A stretch of DNA of 64,000 nucleotides from Desulfocarbo indianensis (GCA_001184205.1 LBMP01000006.1:1-64000); one strand, 5' to 3'; shown: positions 8,225-17,111, counted from the first letter of the stretch. The notes: generated by a model from the sequence alone, not told the origin. Program-made: numbers and translations.

Positions 8225-9409
8225 ATGCGCGGCGACCTACTACTCTCCCCCTTGGAAGCGATCAAGCCACAGGAGATTCTGGCCAGATACTCGGATTGGA
8301 TTTACTTCGCCCTGGTGCTTATATTCTTTATCGCCGTGGCGGGGATTGCCCTGCGAAAACATTTCGAACGGCCCTATGTCAGGCCACTGATCGTGGTGGT
8401 GGGCCTGATGCTCACCTTGGCCGTATTCAGGAACCGGCGGGTGCTCGGCCTGATCTTCGAGGGTTGGGGCACGGTGGGGTCCATCTTGCTGGTAATGGTG
8501 GTGGCCGTGATCCCCTTCGGATTGGCCCGGGGATTCGGCCTTTCCAAACCCCGCGCCTTCTGGCTGACCTTTGCGCTCTTTTACCTCTTGGCCTGGGCTC
8601 ACTTCCCAGGGTTCTTCGCAGCCTTGTCGGCCCATGGCCTGGGGCTGCTCAACCTGGTTCTGCTGGTGCTGTTCATCGTCTCGCTCTGGCGGATATTCCG
8701 CTTCAACTTCAAGGGCAAGTCGGCATCCCCGGAGGCGCTGCGTGAATGGGCCTCGGAAACCCAACACCGGCCGGAACTGGAACGGGAGGAGCAGCTAGAG
8801 GAGAGAGAAGCCAGAGCAGTCAAGAAGGAGGCCATCCCCATAACCATTGGGGAACTGCGCTCCATAGAGGATATCGAAAAGGCCCTGGTCGAAATCCAGG
8901 GCGTTATCAAGCGGCGACCGCAATCACTGGAGCGCGATGATCGCCAGAGGATTGCCGCCCTCCTGGAAGCAGCCCTGAACAAAGAGAGGCTCTTCAAGGC
9001 TAACGCTGAGAAGCTCAAGAAGGTGATTCAACGGCTGGGGGTGGTTGATCGCAATCAGTTGCAGGAAAAAAAGAACAGGCTGCGCGGTATCAAAGGCAAG
9101 GAGAAGGAACTATTAAAGGCGGAGATCAAACGGGAAGAAGAAAGGATTGTGATAGAAGAAACCATTGCTGAATTGGAATCGAGGCTGGGAAATAATATTC
9201 AGAATTTCGACAAGCAAATTGCCGCTGTGATAGAGGCGTTACGGAGCTCACCATATGCTGGGGACGCTCTTCCTTTCATGGAAAGGGCCAGAAGGACGCT
9301 TCGGGATATTCGCACCATAACCTTGGCCCTCAAGGATCTGGAGCCGCGCCTGGTGGGCCTACTCAATGAGGAAAGGCGCCTTCTGGCCAAGGAGCGCCAG
9401 GCGGCTTGA
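8225..9409 (+). CDS. Membrane protein with cytoplasmic coiled coil
   Basis: A 394-residue protein with about five hydrophobic segments in residues 25-160, followed by a long charged coiled-coil region (170-330) and a conserved-looking tail (FDKQIAAVIEALRSSPY, then DALPFMERARRTLRDI). The second half matches the 224-residue protein at 58.7-59.3 kb in order and wording, so the two are paralogues; that one lacks the membrane part. No family name recognised. The ATG lies about 28 bp from a TATA-like box with no ribosome site, consistent with a leaderless message. A strong hairpin follows the gene. Confidence 0.75.
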   Translation: MRGDLLLSPLEAIKPQEILARYSDWIYFALVLIFFIAVAGIALRKHFERPYVRPLIVVVGLMLTLAVFRNRRVLGLIFEGWGTVGSILLVMVVAVIPFGLARGFGLSKPRAFWLTFALFYLLAWAHFPGFFAALSAHGLGLLNLVLLVLFIVSLWRIFRFNFKGKSASPEALREWASETQHRPELEREEQLEEREARAVKKEAIPITIGELRSIEDIEKALVEIQGVIKRRPQSLERDDRQRIAALLEAALNKERLFKANAEKLKKVIQRLGVVDRNQLQEKKNRLRGIKGKEKELLKAEIKREEERIVIEETIAELESRLGNNIQNFDKQIAAVIEALRSSPYAGDALPFMERARRTLRDIRTITLALKDLEPRLVGLLNEERRLLAKERQAA

Positions 9410-9433
9410 GGTTAATGATTCCCAGTTGTCGAC

Positions 9434-9458
9434 GGGAGCCCCCAGTGCGGGGGCTCCC
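9434..9458. terminator. Bidirectional hairpin terminator
   Basis: GGGAGCCCCC (9434-9443) and GGGGGCTCCC (9449-9458) form a perfect 10-bp stem with a 5-base loop. It lies between the convergent ends of the membrane coiled-coil gene and the helicase gene and could serve both; a short T-rich stretch follows on the plus strand. Confidence 0.7.
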
Positions 9459-9464
9459 ATCTGT

Positions 9465-11747
9465 TTAGAACAGGGAGAACTGAATGTTGACCTGCCCGTC
9501 GTTCTGGGCCAGGAATTGGTCAAGCTCGGCGGCCTTGACCTCCACGTGGGTGACCTTTTTCTTGCGGGGGCTGGCGTACTCGATGAACTCCACCTTGATG
9601 ACCCGGTCTCCCACCTGCTCGGCCTGCAGCGAAAACGCCGAGACCCCATGGGCAGGAGATGACGGAGCTGAGGATTCAGCGCCCGAAATAGGCACCACCT
9701 CGGCCAGGGGCGTCTCAGCCTTCAATTCCTTCTTGCGGTATCCGGCCCAGAGGTCTTTGAGGTCGCGATTGTCTTGGGATCGATCCACCAGCATCTTGGC
9801 CAGTTCCTTGGCCAGAGAGTCTCCGGATTCGGATGTGGCCGCCAAACCCTGGTCCGAGAGTTCCCCTTCCAGGGCCAGGGAGTGGGTCAGCTTATCGGCC
9901 ATCAGTTTCATGGCCCTGGTCTGCATGGTGCCAGCATAGGCCAGGAAGAATACCTTCACCGGCTTTTTCTGGGGAATCCGCCAGGACCGCCGCGCCGCCT
10001 GGCGCAGGGTGTAGGTGGAGTAACCGGTCTGATAGAAGACCACGGTGGGGAAATCCAGCAGGTCCAGCCCGGTCTCCACCAGGCGCGGGTTGCATATGAG
10101 CACGTCCAAGCCCTGGACCACCCATTTTCTGATCTTGGCTTCCCGTCCCTCGCTGTCGCCCGAGCGCAGGACTCTGGTCTTCAGCCCTTTCTCCTCCAGC
10201 AAAGACACCAAGCGGGGGCTTATATCCGTGGTCAGCGAGTTTTGGATATACACCAGGCACCGCCTGCCTGAGGCCGCCTCTTGGCTCACCAGGTCCACCA
10301 GTTCGCTTTCCTTGGGCTTCACGCCCTGCAAAGGAGGCCCCTCGGCCACCAGCTCCCGGGTATGGGGGTGGAAGACCTTGACCCCATCGTGCATGCGATC
10401 CGGATAGCTCAGGAGGGCGTTGAGGTAGCTTCCCAGCAGGGAATGATCCCCCATGGCCAGAGTCTGGAGCAGCGCCTGGCGCATCTCTTCCTCGAAGCGG
10501 CGATACAGAAGGGCCTGGCGTTCATCCATGGCCAGCTCCACCACGTCCTCATCGTAGGGCGCCAGATTGGCCGTGCAGTCGGCCAGGCGCAGGAACACCG
10601 CATTGGGCAGCAAGAGGTTCCCCAAGATCATGGGGCTGATGCCCGGCCGGGCCCTTACCATGGTCAGTTTCTTGGCCTTGGTGGTCAGGCCATCCTCCTC
10701 ATCGAATACGGTGATGCGCTCCAGCACGCCGTAGCGCTCCATGAAGCCGGTGGGGTTGCGCCAGTTGCAGCCGTCCTGCTTCATGAGTTCGGGATGGGTG
10801 CGAAAGAGCAGGTAGAAGACATCCGAGGCGTAGCCGCCGGCCAGGGTGCCGGTGAGGCACAGGGTGTAGGCGCAGGCGCGGGACAGGGCGGCAAAGGCCC
10901 AGCCCTGGCCGGTCTGGTTTTTATAATGCTGCACCTCATCGGCGATCAGCAGATCGAAGAAACCCCGCAGGCGGTTCTTGATGAAGTGAGCGGGCATGGC
11001 CTTGCGGTATTTACGCCGCGAGAGGTCCGGTTGCCAGAGCTGTTCGCCGCAAGTCACCTTCAATAGCCGATGCCTGGCCAACTCGCCATCCCAAACCCAC
11101 TTGTCCACCAGGTTGGGGCAGCAGTGCTTCTTGCGATAGCGGCCGCTAGCGTTACGATCGAACACGGGCAGTGGCACCCCGTCCTGGTCCAGCAGGCTTT
11201 GTCCGCAACGGGGGCAGATATACTCCGCGCCCTTGGTGAGCACCGCCGGCCGCCACATGTAACCGGTCTTGGCCCGCTCCCTGCCGATGACGTAGAACTC
11301 TGGCGTCCGAGGATCGTTGGCCTTGGTCAGCTTGTCCAAATGAGCCAGGCAGTGCCTCCCGTTGAGGTTGAGGGCCTTGCAGGCCGGCCAGACCTTTCTG
11401 ACCTCGGCGATCCACTTCCGCACCAGATGGGGAGGGCACAAGACCAGGACCCGGATATTTCTCTTCAGCAGCAGGGCCACGGCTATGGACATCAGGGTCT
11501 TGCCGGTGCCCATCTCCGCCGTGACGTAAAGGCCGCGCCGCCTGTCCCGCAAGGCTTTGACCACGGCCTTGATGATCTCCCGCTGGCTGGGGAAGGGTTT
11601 GATGCCCAGCCGGTCAAGAAACGTCTCCATCTCCAGCTCTGGATGAGCACCTGGTTGATGCACCACCTCTAGCTCGCGGGTTACCTGTCGGGCAAGGGAC
11701 TCGCCGTAGTCATCCAGGAACTGCTTCAGTTTCATGGTTGTTTCCAT
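9465..11747 (-). CDS. SNF2/DEAD-like helicase with zinc module
   Basis: A 760-residue superfamily 2 helicase. Motif I is AEMGTGKTLMS, motif II DEVQH, motif III LTGTLAGG; the C-terminal lobe has the motif V/VI region (NPRLVETGLDLLDF, QAARRSWRI). Between the motifs lies a Cys-rich insertion (CPRCGQSLL, then KKHCCPN), probably a zinc module. Such helicases are common beside DUF6094 methyltransferases and ArdC on conjugative elements and phage-plasmids and may remodel or protect element DNA. The start has GGAGGGACCA before ATG. It lies 14 bp downstream of the preceding minus-strand gene, so it is probably the last gene of that transcript. Confidence 0.85.
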   Translation of the reverse strand: METTMKLKQFLDDYGESLARQVTRELEVVHQPGAHPELEMETFLDRLGIKPFPSQREIIKAVVKALRDRRRGLYVTAEMGTGKTLMSIAVALLLKRNIRVLVLCPPHLVRKWIAEVRKVWPACKALNLNGRHCLAHLDKLTKANDPRTPEFYVIGRERAKTGYMWRPAVLTKGAEYICPRCGQSLLDQDGVPLPVFDRNASGRYRKKHCCPNLVDKWVWDGELARHRLLKVTCGEQLWQPDLSRRKYRKAMPAHFIKNRLRGFFDLLIADEVQHYKNQTGQGWAFAALSRACAYTLCLTGTLAGGYASDVFYLLFRTHPELMKQDGCNWRNPTGFMERYGVLERITVFDEEDGLTTKAKKLTMVRARPGISPMILGNLLLPNAVFLRLADCTANLAPYDEDVVELAMDERQALLYRRFEEEMRQALLQTLAMGDHSLLGSYLNALLSYPDRMHDGVKVFHPHTRELVAEGPPLQGVKPKESELVDLVSQEAASGRRCLVYIQNSLTTDISPRLVSLLEEKGLKTRVLRSGDSEGREAKIRKWVVQGLDVLICNPRLVETGLDLLDFPTVVFYQTGYSTYTLRQAARRSWRIPQKKPVKVFFLAYAGTMQTRAMKLMADKLTHSLALEGELSDQGLAATSESGDSLAKELAKMLVDRSQDNRDLKDLWAGYRKKELKAETPLAEVVPISGAESSAPSSPAHGVSAFSLQAEQVGDRVIKVEFIEYASPRKKKVTHVEVKAAELDQFLAQNDGQVNIQFSLF

Positions 11748-11761
11748 TGGTCCCTCCAGAC

Positions 11762-12343
11762 TCAGGCTGTCGCGAAGCAGCGGCTAAGCTCCTGGTCGCG
11801 TCCACTCAGGCCTTCCGAAATGGCTTCGTGAAGGGCCTGGGGCCTCAATTCCACCATGAAGCCATGGAACTGGCCGGCCAGAGTAACCGAGGGAAGCAGC
11901 CAGCCGCGATCCTGGTGAAGCCGCCACAGCCACCCAGCCCAGTCTTGGTGCAGGGGTATTTCGGCCAGCCTGGCCTGGAGCTGATGGAATAGCTGAAGGT
12001 GGTTCTGATTGGGATCGTGGCTCAGCATGAGAAAGCGCCCCTTGTTTGCTTCCTCGGTTTCGTTCTGCAGGGCGCTCTGCAGAAAGACCGCCCCCTGGCA
12101 GCAACCGGAGGGGAGCTTCTTGAAGAGCATGCGGTAGCTTTCCTCTGCCTTGGCCAGGCAATGGCTGGCGCCGTCGATTTCGATCCAGGCGTACTCCCCT
12201 TCCAAGAGGGCAGCAAGGATGCCCTTGACCGGACCTTGATGGCCTGCCAGGGACAGGTAATGGACTTGATCCTTGTGTTCTCCGTCCACTATGAGATCAG
12301 AGCAGTGGGCGAACATCCCCCCGCTGTTTATGACATGGAGCAT
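11762..12343 (-). CDS. Hypothetical protein
   Basis: Unrecognised protein of about 193 residues. ATG 12343 is chosen because AAAGGAGAG lies at the right distance; the frame extends seven codons further upstream. It sits between the DUF6094 methyltransferase and the helicase with short gaps, so it belongs to their operon. No motif or membrane segment is evident. Confidence 0.65.
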   Translation of the reverse strand: MLHVINSGGMFAHCSDLIVDGEHKDQVHYLSLAGHQGPVKGILAALLEGEYAWIEIDGASHCLAKAEESYRMLFKKLPSGCCQGAVFLQSALQNETEEANKGRFLMLSHDPNQNHLQLFHQLQARLAEIPLHQDWAGWLWRLHQDRGWLLPSVTLAGQFHGFMVELRPQALHEAISEGLSGRDQELSRCFATA

Positions 12344-12367
12344 GAGGCTCTCCTTTCTATTCAAAGA

Positions 12368-13402
12368 TCATTGGATGGTGATCAAGCAGCCGTCGCGGTC
12401 ATAGGCGTTGACCGTAATAACGAAGCGCTCGGTCTCGATGTGGCGTTCCTTGCCCTTCTCGTGCTCGATCCGGCGATCCACTTCCTTTTTGGTGGTCCCT
12501 TTGACCAGGAGCGGCCTGAGGCCATCCCGGTCGCGGACCACGCCGCCGACCAGACCGCAGGCTATGAGTTGGGCCAGGTGACCGCTCCTGAGGGGCATGA
12601 TCGCCTCCAACTTCCGAGCGTTTCTTGAGGGAGACCACATTTCCAGCAGGCGATCATGCAGTCCCTGGGACGCGAGCTCCTTTTCCAGCTCTTCCGGGTC
12701 GATTTCATTGGTGCGAAACACCAAGGGCTTCACCTTTAGAGAGGGCGGCACCGAGTAAACGAAATCCGGCTCTTCCGGCAAGGGAGGGACCACCGCCCTA
12801 CCGGCGCCGGCGTCAACTAGATAGCGGTGGACCGCTTCATCCGGTTTCAGCTTGGCCCGGGCCACCCCGAATACCACCACTTGATGGAAACGCCGGTACA
12901 GCTCATCAGGCAGACGAAAGAGCCTGATCTCCTCAAATCGGTGCGACAGCATCCGGGCCACCTTGCGGTCCAGACGCCGCAGGGGGATCAGATAGATCAA
13001 CACCCCTCCTGGCCTGAGTGCCTTTACCGTGTCACGCAGGAAGGTCCGTTCATATCGTTCGGACTTATCCAGGGCGCCTACTGCGGCTGACCAGTCGTAA
13101 GGAGGGTTGAGCAGCAGCAGGCTGGCGAAGTGGCGGCTGACCATGGCGGTCTGGCAGTCACCGATGAGGCACTCGTAAAGGTTTCTCTGGGCCGTGATTC
13201 CCCGCTCACGGTCCAGCTCGATGCCGTAGGTGATGGCATCCAGGTGCTCGCCCAGCGCCTTGACGGCATGGCCCTCGCCGGCGCATGGGTCGAATATGCG
13301 AAGCAGGCCCGCTCCGCCACGTTGCAGGCATTTGCATAGCAAGGGCAGCAGTGCGGGCGGGGTCGGATAGTAGCCCATCTTGGCTTGTCCGGCCAAACGC
13401 AT
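12368..13402 (-). CDS. DUF6094-type SAM methyltransferase
   Basis: A 344-residue class I methyltransferase-like protein. Residues 8-30 read MGYYPTPPALL, the start typical of this mobile-element family; then FDPCAGEGHAVKAL (SAM motif I) and LLLNPPYDWS (NPPY, the amino-methylating motif IV of N6-adenine or N4-cytosine enzymes). Such genes are frequent on integrative elements and are thought to modify element DNA, which would resist restriction. The second half has no clear target-recognition domain that I can name. AAAGGAGC precedes the ATG; a terminator hairpin separates it from the gene upstream. Confidence 0.8.
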   Translation of the reverse strand: MRLAGQAKMGYYPTPPALLPLLCKCLQRGGAGLLRIFDPCAGEGHAVKALGEHLDAITYGIELDRERGITAQRNLYECLIGDCQTAMVSRHFASLLLLNPPYDWSAAVGALDKSERYERTFLRDTVKALRPGGVLIYLIPLRRLDRKVARMLSHRFEEIRLFRLPDELYRRFHQVVVFGVARAKLKPDEAVHRYLVDAGAGRAVVPPLPEEPDFVYSVPPSLKVKPLVFRTNEIDPEELEKELASQGLHDRLLEMWSPSRNARKLEAIMPLRSGHLAQLIACGLVGGVVRDRDGLRPLLVKGTTKKEVDRRIEHEKGKERHIETERFVITVNAYDRDGCLITIQ

Positions 13403-13421
13403 AGTTGTGCTCCTTTCAAAA

Positions 13422-13463
13422 AAGACAGGCGACGACTCCCGCGAGGAAGCCGCCGCCTGTCTT
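13422..13463 (-). terminator. Hairpin terminator with T run
   Basis: AAGACAGGCG (13422-13431) pairs with CGCCTGTCTT (13454-13463); on the minus strand the stem is followed by six T. It lies after the gene at 13484-14239 and before the methyltransferase start. Confidence 0.7.
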
Positions 13464-13483
13464 GGTTTGCTTATGTGGGATGG

Positions 13484-14239
13484 TCAGAGATTTGAGCTAA
13501 GGAAGTCCACCACTCTGCCCGCGAATTCGCATTCCGGGCAGTTGCAGGCGCTCTCCGCTCCCCAGGCGGGGTCGCAGTCGGTGTCTACCGAGGCGCCGTA
13601 CGGTTCCCAGTCGGCCCAGTGATAGACCTCCATGCGGAGATGATCCGAATGGCCGCACTGGGGGCACTTCAATCCAGTGGGGTTAAGGGGGTGCTTGTCA
13701 TCGAGCAGGCGTTGGGCCTCCTCTATGATCTCTATCAACTCCACGGGGCCTAGAGATGCCAGCGACTTGAGTAGGCACCCTTTGCCGGCTAATTTGTCAT
13801 CGGGAGCAAAAGCCCACACCAGGAGCCGCTCAAACATGGTCTCCGCCCATAACAGGCAAGCCGGCCAGTCATGAATCCCCTGTCGCATCCGATCCCAGGC
13901 CAGGCATTCCAGGGTGCGGTCTATGGCTCTATCGACCGCGATGATGGGCGAATCATGCAGGGCGGCGGCGATGGCCTGTTGGGCGGCACGGAGCAGATTG
14001 TCCAGCCCGAAGTAATCTGGCTGGTTCACCACTTGCCAGGCAGACGCCATGGCCAAGGCATCGCGCCCGCCCAGGGCCGCTTGCCATGCCGTCGCGAGTG
14101 GTTTCTCCCAGCCATGGACGGCAGCGATATCCTCGGACAAGCCGTCCCGTTCAGCTGATTTCAGGGCGGTCTCCAATGCCAAAGACGCGGCCCCAGCCGC
14201 TATGAGCGGACTTTTTGCGTTGTGTATGGAAAGTTTCAT
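13484..14239 (-). CDS. Hypothetical protein with C-terminal zinc motifs
   Basis: A 251-residue protein, function unknown. The first 170 residues are helix-rich. The last 70 hold two Cys pairs, CPQCGHSDHL and CNCPECEF, most likely zinc ribbons. The upstream gap has GGAGG ahead of the ATG. Hairpin terminators on both sides suggest its own transcription unit or an attenuated operon. Confidence 0.65.
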   Translation of the reverse strand: MKLSIHNAKSPLIAAGAASLALETALKSAERDGLSEDIAAVHGWEKPLATAWQAALGGRDALAMASAWQVVNQPDYFGLDNLLRAAQQAIAAALHDSPIIAVDRAIDRTLECLAWDRMRQGIHDWPACLLWAETMFERLLVWAFAPDDKLAGKGCLLKSLASLGPVELIEIIEEAQRLLDDKHPLNPTGLKCPQCGHSDHLRMEVYHWADWEPYGASVDTDCDPAWGAESACNCPECEFAGRVVDFLSSNL

Positions 14240-14281
14240 GGCTCCTCCAATTTTTCTTAATCTGGGGCAGACGAGAAAAAC

Positions 14282-14311
14282 GAGGCCCGCTCCGTAAGGG
14301 GAGCGAGCCTC
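14282..14311 (-). terminator. Hairpin terminator with T run
   Basis: GAGGCCCGCTCC and GGGAGCGAGCCTC form a stem with one or two mismatches; on the minus strand it is followed by five T. It ends the ArdC gene. Confidence 0.7.
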
Positions 14312-14332
14312 TTGCTTCCAGTTCGAGCCTGT

Positions 14333-15211
14333 TCAGGCTGCCTCTTCCATCTTTTGTGGTTCGGACGCCTTGGGAGCGTGACCGCCCTGGATGTAATCAG
14401 CCGCCTTCTGGGCCTGGGCCGCCGCGTGCACCACCAGCTTGTTGTCCTTTTTGAGCTTCTTGAGCCAGCCGTTCAGGTAGGCCGCCGAATTGTCGATGGT
14501 GACGTTATCGATGCCCGTAGCCCCGCACAGGAAAGCCGCGGTCATCTCCGCCACTAGCTCTTCCTTGGAGTAATTGGTGCTGCCAAAGGGGGCCATGTCG
14601 GTCAGGGTCGGCCGCTTCAGACGGGACTCGTGACCGGTGGCGTGTGCCAGCTCGTGGAACAGGGTGCTGTAGTATTCCTCGCTGCTCTCGAAGCTCTCCG
14701 GCTTGGGCAGATTGACCAGGTCCTGGGAGGGCCGATACCAGGCTGACTGGCGCACATGCTGCAACCCGGGCGGGTTGGGCATGCCGGCCACCAGCAGCTC
14801 GCAGCGCTCGATGGGCGTGAACTCCTGCTCTTCCAGTTCCTCGGTCGGTGGCCCCTCGATGTCCTCGGTCTGCTCCAGGTTGAAGACCCGGTAATAGCGC
14901 AGCACGGGCAGTTCCTTCTTTTCGCCGGTTTTTTCGTCTTCCTTCTCCAGAAGCTTCCAGAAGACCACTGGCGTGGACTTGGAGCCTTTCTTGATCTTGC
15001 CCCCCAGCTTGTTGGCCTGGTTCAGGGTCAGCCAGTAGGGGGTTGCGTATCCGGCCACGTTGAGCAAAAAGCGGTTGATGCCGCGATAGGGTCGCTTGGA
15101 GACCAAATTCATGGCTTCCCCGCCGCCGCTCCACGGTTTGTGCCAGGGCACGGTGCCTTGCTCCAAGAGTTCCATGATCCGGTCGGTTATTACCTGATAT
15201 GCCTTGCTCAT
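14333..15211 (-). CDS. ardC: ArdC-like antirestriction protein (zincin)
   Basis: A protein of about 292 residues. The N-terminal half, with VPWHKPWSGG, YRGINRFLL and TLNQANKLGG, is the ssDNA-binding ArdC domain (DUF1738). The C-terminal half has the zinc-peptidase motif HELAHATGH and the downstream ELVAEMTAAFL with a third ligand Glu. ArdC proteins on plasmids protect incoming DNA, partly against restriction. ATG 15211 is taken for GGAGGTGAAGAAG upstream; the open frame extends 23 codons further. Flanked by hairpins on both sides. Confidence 0.88.
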   Translation of the reverse strand: MSKAYQVITDRIMELLEQGTVPWHKPWSGGGEAMNLVSKRPYRGINRFLLNVAGYATPYWLTLNQANKLGGKIKKGSKSTPVVFWKLLEKEDEKTGEKKELPVLRYYRVFNLEQTEDIEGPPTEELEEQEFTPIERCELLVAGMPNPPGLQHVRQSAWYRPSQDLVNLPKPESFESSEEYYSTLFHELAHATGHESRLKRPTLTDMAPFGSTNYSKEELVAEMTAAFLCGATGIDNVTIDNSAAYLNGWLKKLKKDNKLVVHAAAQAQKAADYIQGGHAPKASEPQKMEEAA

Positions 15212-15238
15212 CTTCTTCACCTCCATTGCGGAAAGGCG

Positions 15239-15270
15239 AAACCCGCCTCCCAGAGGGGAGAGGCGGGTTT
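15239..15270. terminator. Perfect 11-bp hairpin
   Basis: AAACCCGCCTC (15239-15249) pairs with GAGGCGGGTTT (15260-15270). It lies between the 15.35-kb gene and ardC. There is no long T run on the minus strand, so it may be a weak terminator, an attenuator or an mRNA-processing element. Confidence 0.55.
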
Positions 15271-15348
15271 GCCGGGACAAAAAAATCCACCCGATCCCTC
15301 TTGGACCGGATGGCCGATATTGGTAGCTAGGTTTTGGTCAGGGGCGAA

Positions 15349-15588
15349 TTAGAAGCCCACCGCTTCTCCGGGCAGGCCCAGCATCCATAGCTGGTCGCCT
15401 CGTTGCGGTTCCACCCGGCTCATGTCATGGTCCCGGATATGAACCTTCACCGGAAAAGGCAGCCGCTTCAGGGCGCGCACGCTCTGTATGATGCCGCCGT
15501 TGATCTCCACCATGATTTCGGCGCCCACCTCGGGGATCGCGCCGGGTTCCGGGTTCCCTGGCAATGAAAAGGCCACTTCACTGGTCAT
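15349..15588 (-). CDS. Hypothetical protein
   Basis: A 79-residue protein, proline and glycine rich at the start, otherwise beta-rich (VEINGGIIQSVRALKRL). No family recognised. It is one of a run of small genes with tight spacing (15.3-17.0 kb) on the minus strand, typical of plasmid or ICE accessory genes. Confidence 0.5.
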   Translation of the reverse strand: MTSEVAFSLPGNPEPGAIPEVGAEIMVEINGGIIQSVRALKRLPFPVKVHIRDHDMSRVEPQRGDQLWMLGLPGEAVGF

Positions 15589-15607
15589 TGATCAGCTCCT
15601 TTCTTGT

Positions 15608-15847
15608 TTAAGCCGCGAAGCGTTGCTCCAGCTCCGCGTACAGGCCCTTGGCCTGCTCCAGACTCAAGACCTGTCCGGGGCCGAATTCGCTGTCGCGCAG
15701 GGCGGCCAGGAAGCCGGCCTTGTATCCCTGCTTGAAAGACACGTCCGGCAGGCCGCGCAATTCCAGCTCCTCGCACACCCGTCCGGCCATTTGCAGCAGG
15801 GTGGCATCGTCCAGTTGGCCGATAAGGCAAAATCCCTTCTGTCCCAT
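15608..15847 (-). CDS. Hypothetical protein
   Basis: A 79-residue protein; ATG 15847 has AAAGGAG upstream. It has a short helical layout (DDATLLQMAGRVCEELELRG). Unrecognised. Part of the small-gene run with overlapping or nearly overlapping ends. Confidence 0.5.
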   Translation of the reverse strand: MGQKGFCLIGQLDDATLLQMAGRVCEELELRGLPDVSFKQGYKAGFLAALRDSEFGPGQVLSLEQAKGLYAELEQRFAA

Positions 15848-15861
15848 GCTTCGTTCTCCTT

Positions 15862-16146
15862 TCAGACCAGGAGCCATTCGGCGTCCTGGTAGTCATCCGG
15901 GTCGGTCTTGAAGTTGTCGTAGTCGCGCACCAGCACCAACACCGGCTGGACGCTTTGGTTGAGCAGAGTGACGTTCTGCACCAGGCCACCTTCCACCTCG
16001 ACCAACACCAGGGTGTTGCTTCGCTCTGAATCCTGATAGCGGCTGCTCGGCGAGGCCGCATCGCCGGTTGCCAGCAGTTCCGGCCGGCGGGTGAGCCGGT
16101 CATAACGCTCCCGGGAGCTCTCTTTAAAACAGGTCCTGGCCCTCAT
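15862..16146 (-). CDS. Hypothetical protein
   Basis: A 94-residue protein of unknown function whose last 60 residues alternate hydrophobic strands (NTLVLVEVEGGLVQNV, VLVLVRDYD) and end in DYQDAEWLLV. This strand pattern recalls the 79-residue protein at 15.35 kb, which may be a distant relative. It overlaps the gene upstream by 23 bp. Confidence 0.5.
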   Translation of the reverse strand: MRARTCFKESSRERYDRLTRRPELLATGDAASPSSRYQDSERSNTLVLVEVEGGLVQNVTLLNQSVQPVLVLVRDYDNFKTDPDDYQDAEWLLV

Positions 16147-16306
16147 GCTTGCTCACTTCCCCCTTCTCGGTATCCATCGCCTGGTAGCACCACCTGGCTG
16201 GTTCCTTGGGCTCCAGCCACTTCACCGCCAACCTGACGGCATCCTCGGAAGAAGAGGCGGTGACCTCTATGTCCCAGGACACCCGGAACTCCCTTTGCTC
16301 AGTCAT
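16124..16306 (-). CDS. Hypothetical small protein
   Basis: A 60-residue protein starting MTEQREFRVSWDIEV with a segment ASSSEDAVRLAVKWL that resembles the small beta-alpha proteins often found on integrative elements. It overlaps its neighbours on both sides, supporting translation coupling. Function unknown. Confidence 0.5.
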   Translation of the reverse strand: MTEQREFRVSWDIEVTASSSEDAVRLAVKWLEPKEPARWCYQAMDTEKGEVSKHEGQDLF

Positions 16307-16619
16307 AGGTCTTCACCTCCTTGATCTCCGAAGCCTTGCGCGGCCTCCAGTGCAGGTCGCGTTCGACCTCCAATCCTGGCGGCGCCACCAGCTCCTTCAG
16401 TTCCTTGAAGCTGATGTAGCCCCATTCAGCGTTGTCACGGTCGCCGTTGAGCATGGCGAACCCCCATAAAAGGTCCTCGCCGTCGTACTCCGCGATCCAC
16501 CAATCGCATCCGCCCAGGAAGAAGTGCATGTGCAGCACCTTGTCCTTCAAGGGTACGGATTCGGTTTCACCCAGCTTGGGCAGCTGGGCCAGCTGGTTCT
16601 GTGTCGGTTGGTTCCACAT
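16299..16619 (-). CDS. DUF2958 family protein
   Basis: A 106-residue protein with the pattern of DUF2958: LPKLGETESVPLKDKVLHMHFF near the start, WWIAEYDGEDLLWGFAMLNG in the middle, EWGYISFKELKEL and VERDLHW at the end. DUF2958 proteins are carried by plasmids and ICEs of proteobacteria; their role is unknown. ATG 16619 is chosen for GGAGGTGAACGCA upstream. Confidence 0.8.
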   Translation of the reverse strand: MWNQPTQNQLAQLPKLGETESVPLKDKVLHMHFFLGGCDWWIAEYDGEDLLWGFAMLNGDRDNAEWGYISFKELKELVAPPGLEVERDLHWRPRKASEIKEVKTYD

Positions 16620-16992
16620 TGCGTTCACCTCCATTTTCAAAGTGAGGAAGACCCTTCACCTCAAAGGGAAGGTGAAGGGGCTCCGCCAAAAGCCGGCCAC
16701 CCCAACGGGCGGCCTTTCGGGCTTGCTCGGCCGATATTCCGGCCTTGGTTTCCCAGAGGAGTTGAAGCCCTTGCCGGATCACCTCCACTCCGTGCAGGAA
16801 CTCCTTGGTGAGACTCCGGCGCTCCTCCAGGTCTCGGGACCCGGGCAACCGCTTCAGGGTCAACTCCAAAGAAATGACCCCCAGCATCAACTCCGCATGG
16901 AATTGCTTGCTGGGCAGGGTGTTCTGGAAGCAAAGACAGACGTCCGCCTCCAGGGCACGCATTTCAGCCTTGAGGTCTCGGGACCTCTCCAT
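16567..16992 (-). CDS. Hypothetical protein
   Basis: A 141-residue, helix-rich protein of unknown family. AAAGGAGGTGTCAT precedes its ATG, a strong ribosome site. It is the first gene of the small-gene run and overlaps the DUF2958 gene by about 50 bp, so the true stop region of one of them may be less reliable. Upstream lie a terminator and a 267-bp gap. Confidence 0.5.
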   Translation of the reverse strand: MERSRDLKAEMRALEADVCLCFQNTLPSKQFHAELMLGVISLELTLKRLPGSRDLEERRSLTKEFLHGVEVIRQGLQLLWETKAGISAEQARKAARWGGRLLAEPLHLPFEVKGLPHFENGGERNVEPTDTEPAGPAAQAG

Positions 16993-17089
16993 ATGACACC
17001 TCCTTTCTTGGTTTGGAATCGATGGCTGGTTATAGAAACAGGGCCTTGGTCGGGGCCTTTTCGACTGGCAGGCCTTCGGCTAAAGAAAA

Positions 17090-17111
17090 CCCGTCTCCTG
17101 AGGGAGACGGG
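17090..17111 (-). terminator. Hairpin terminator with T run
   Basis: CCCGTCTCC and GGAGACGGG form a perfect 9-bp stem with a 4-base loop, followed on the minus strand by TTTTCTTT. It closes the HerA-ATPase operon. The rest of 16993-17259 shows no gene; one CGAAAA occurs near 17060 (minus strand) without a clear TATA box. Confidence 0.75.

Noticed and set aside
10281-11066. Plus-strand frame opposite the SNF2-like helicase
   Set aside because: Shadow of a gene with full helicase motifs on the other strand.
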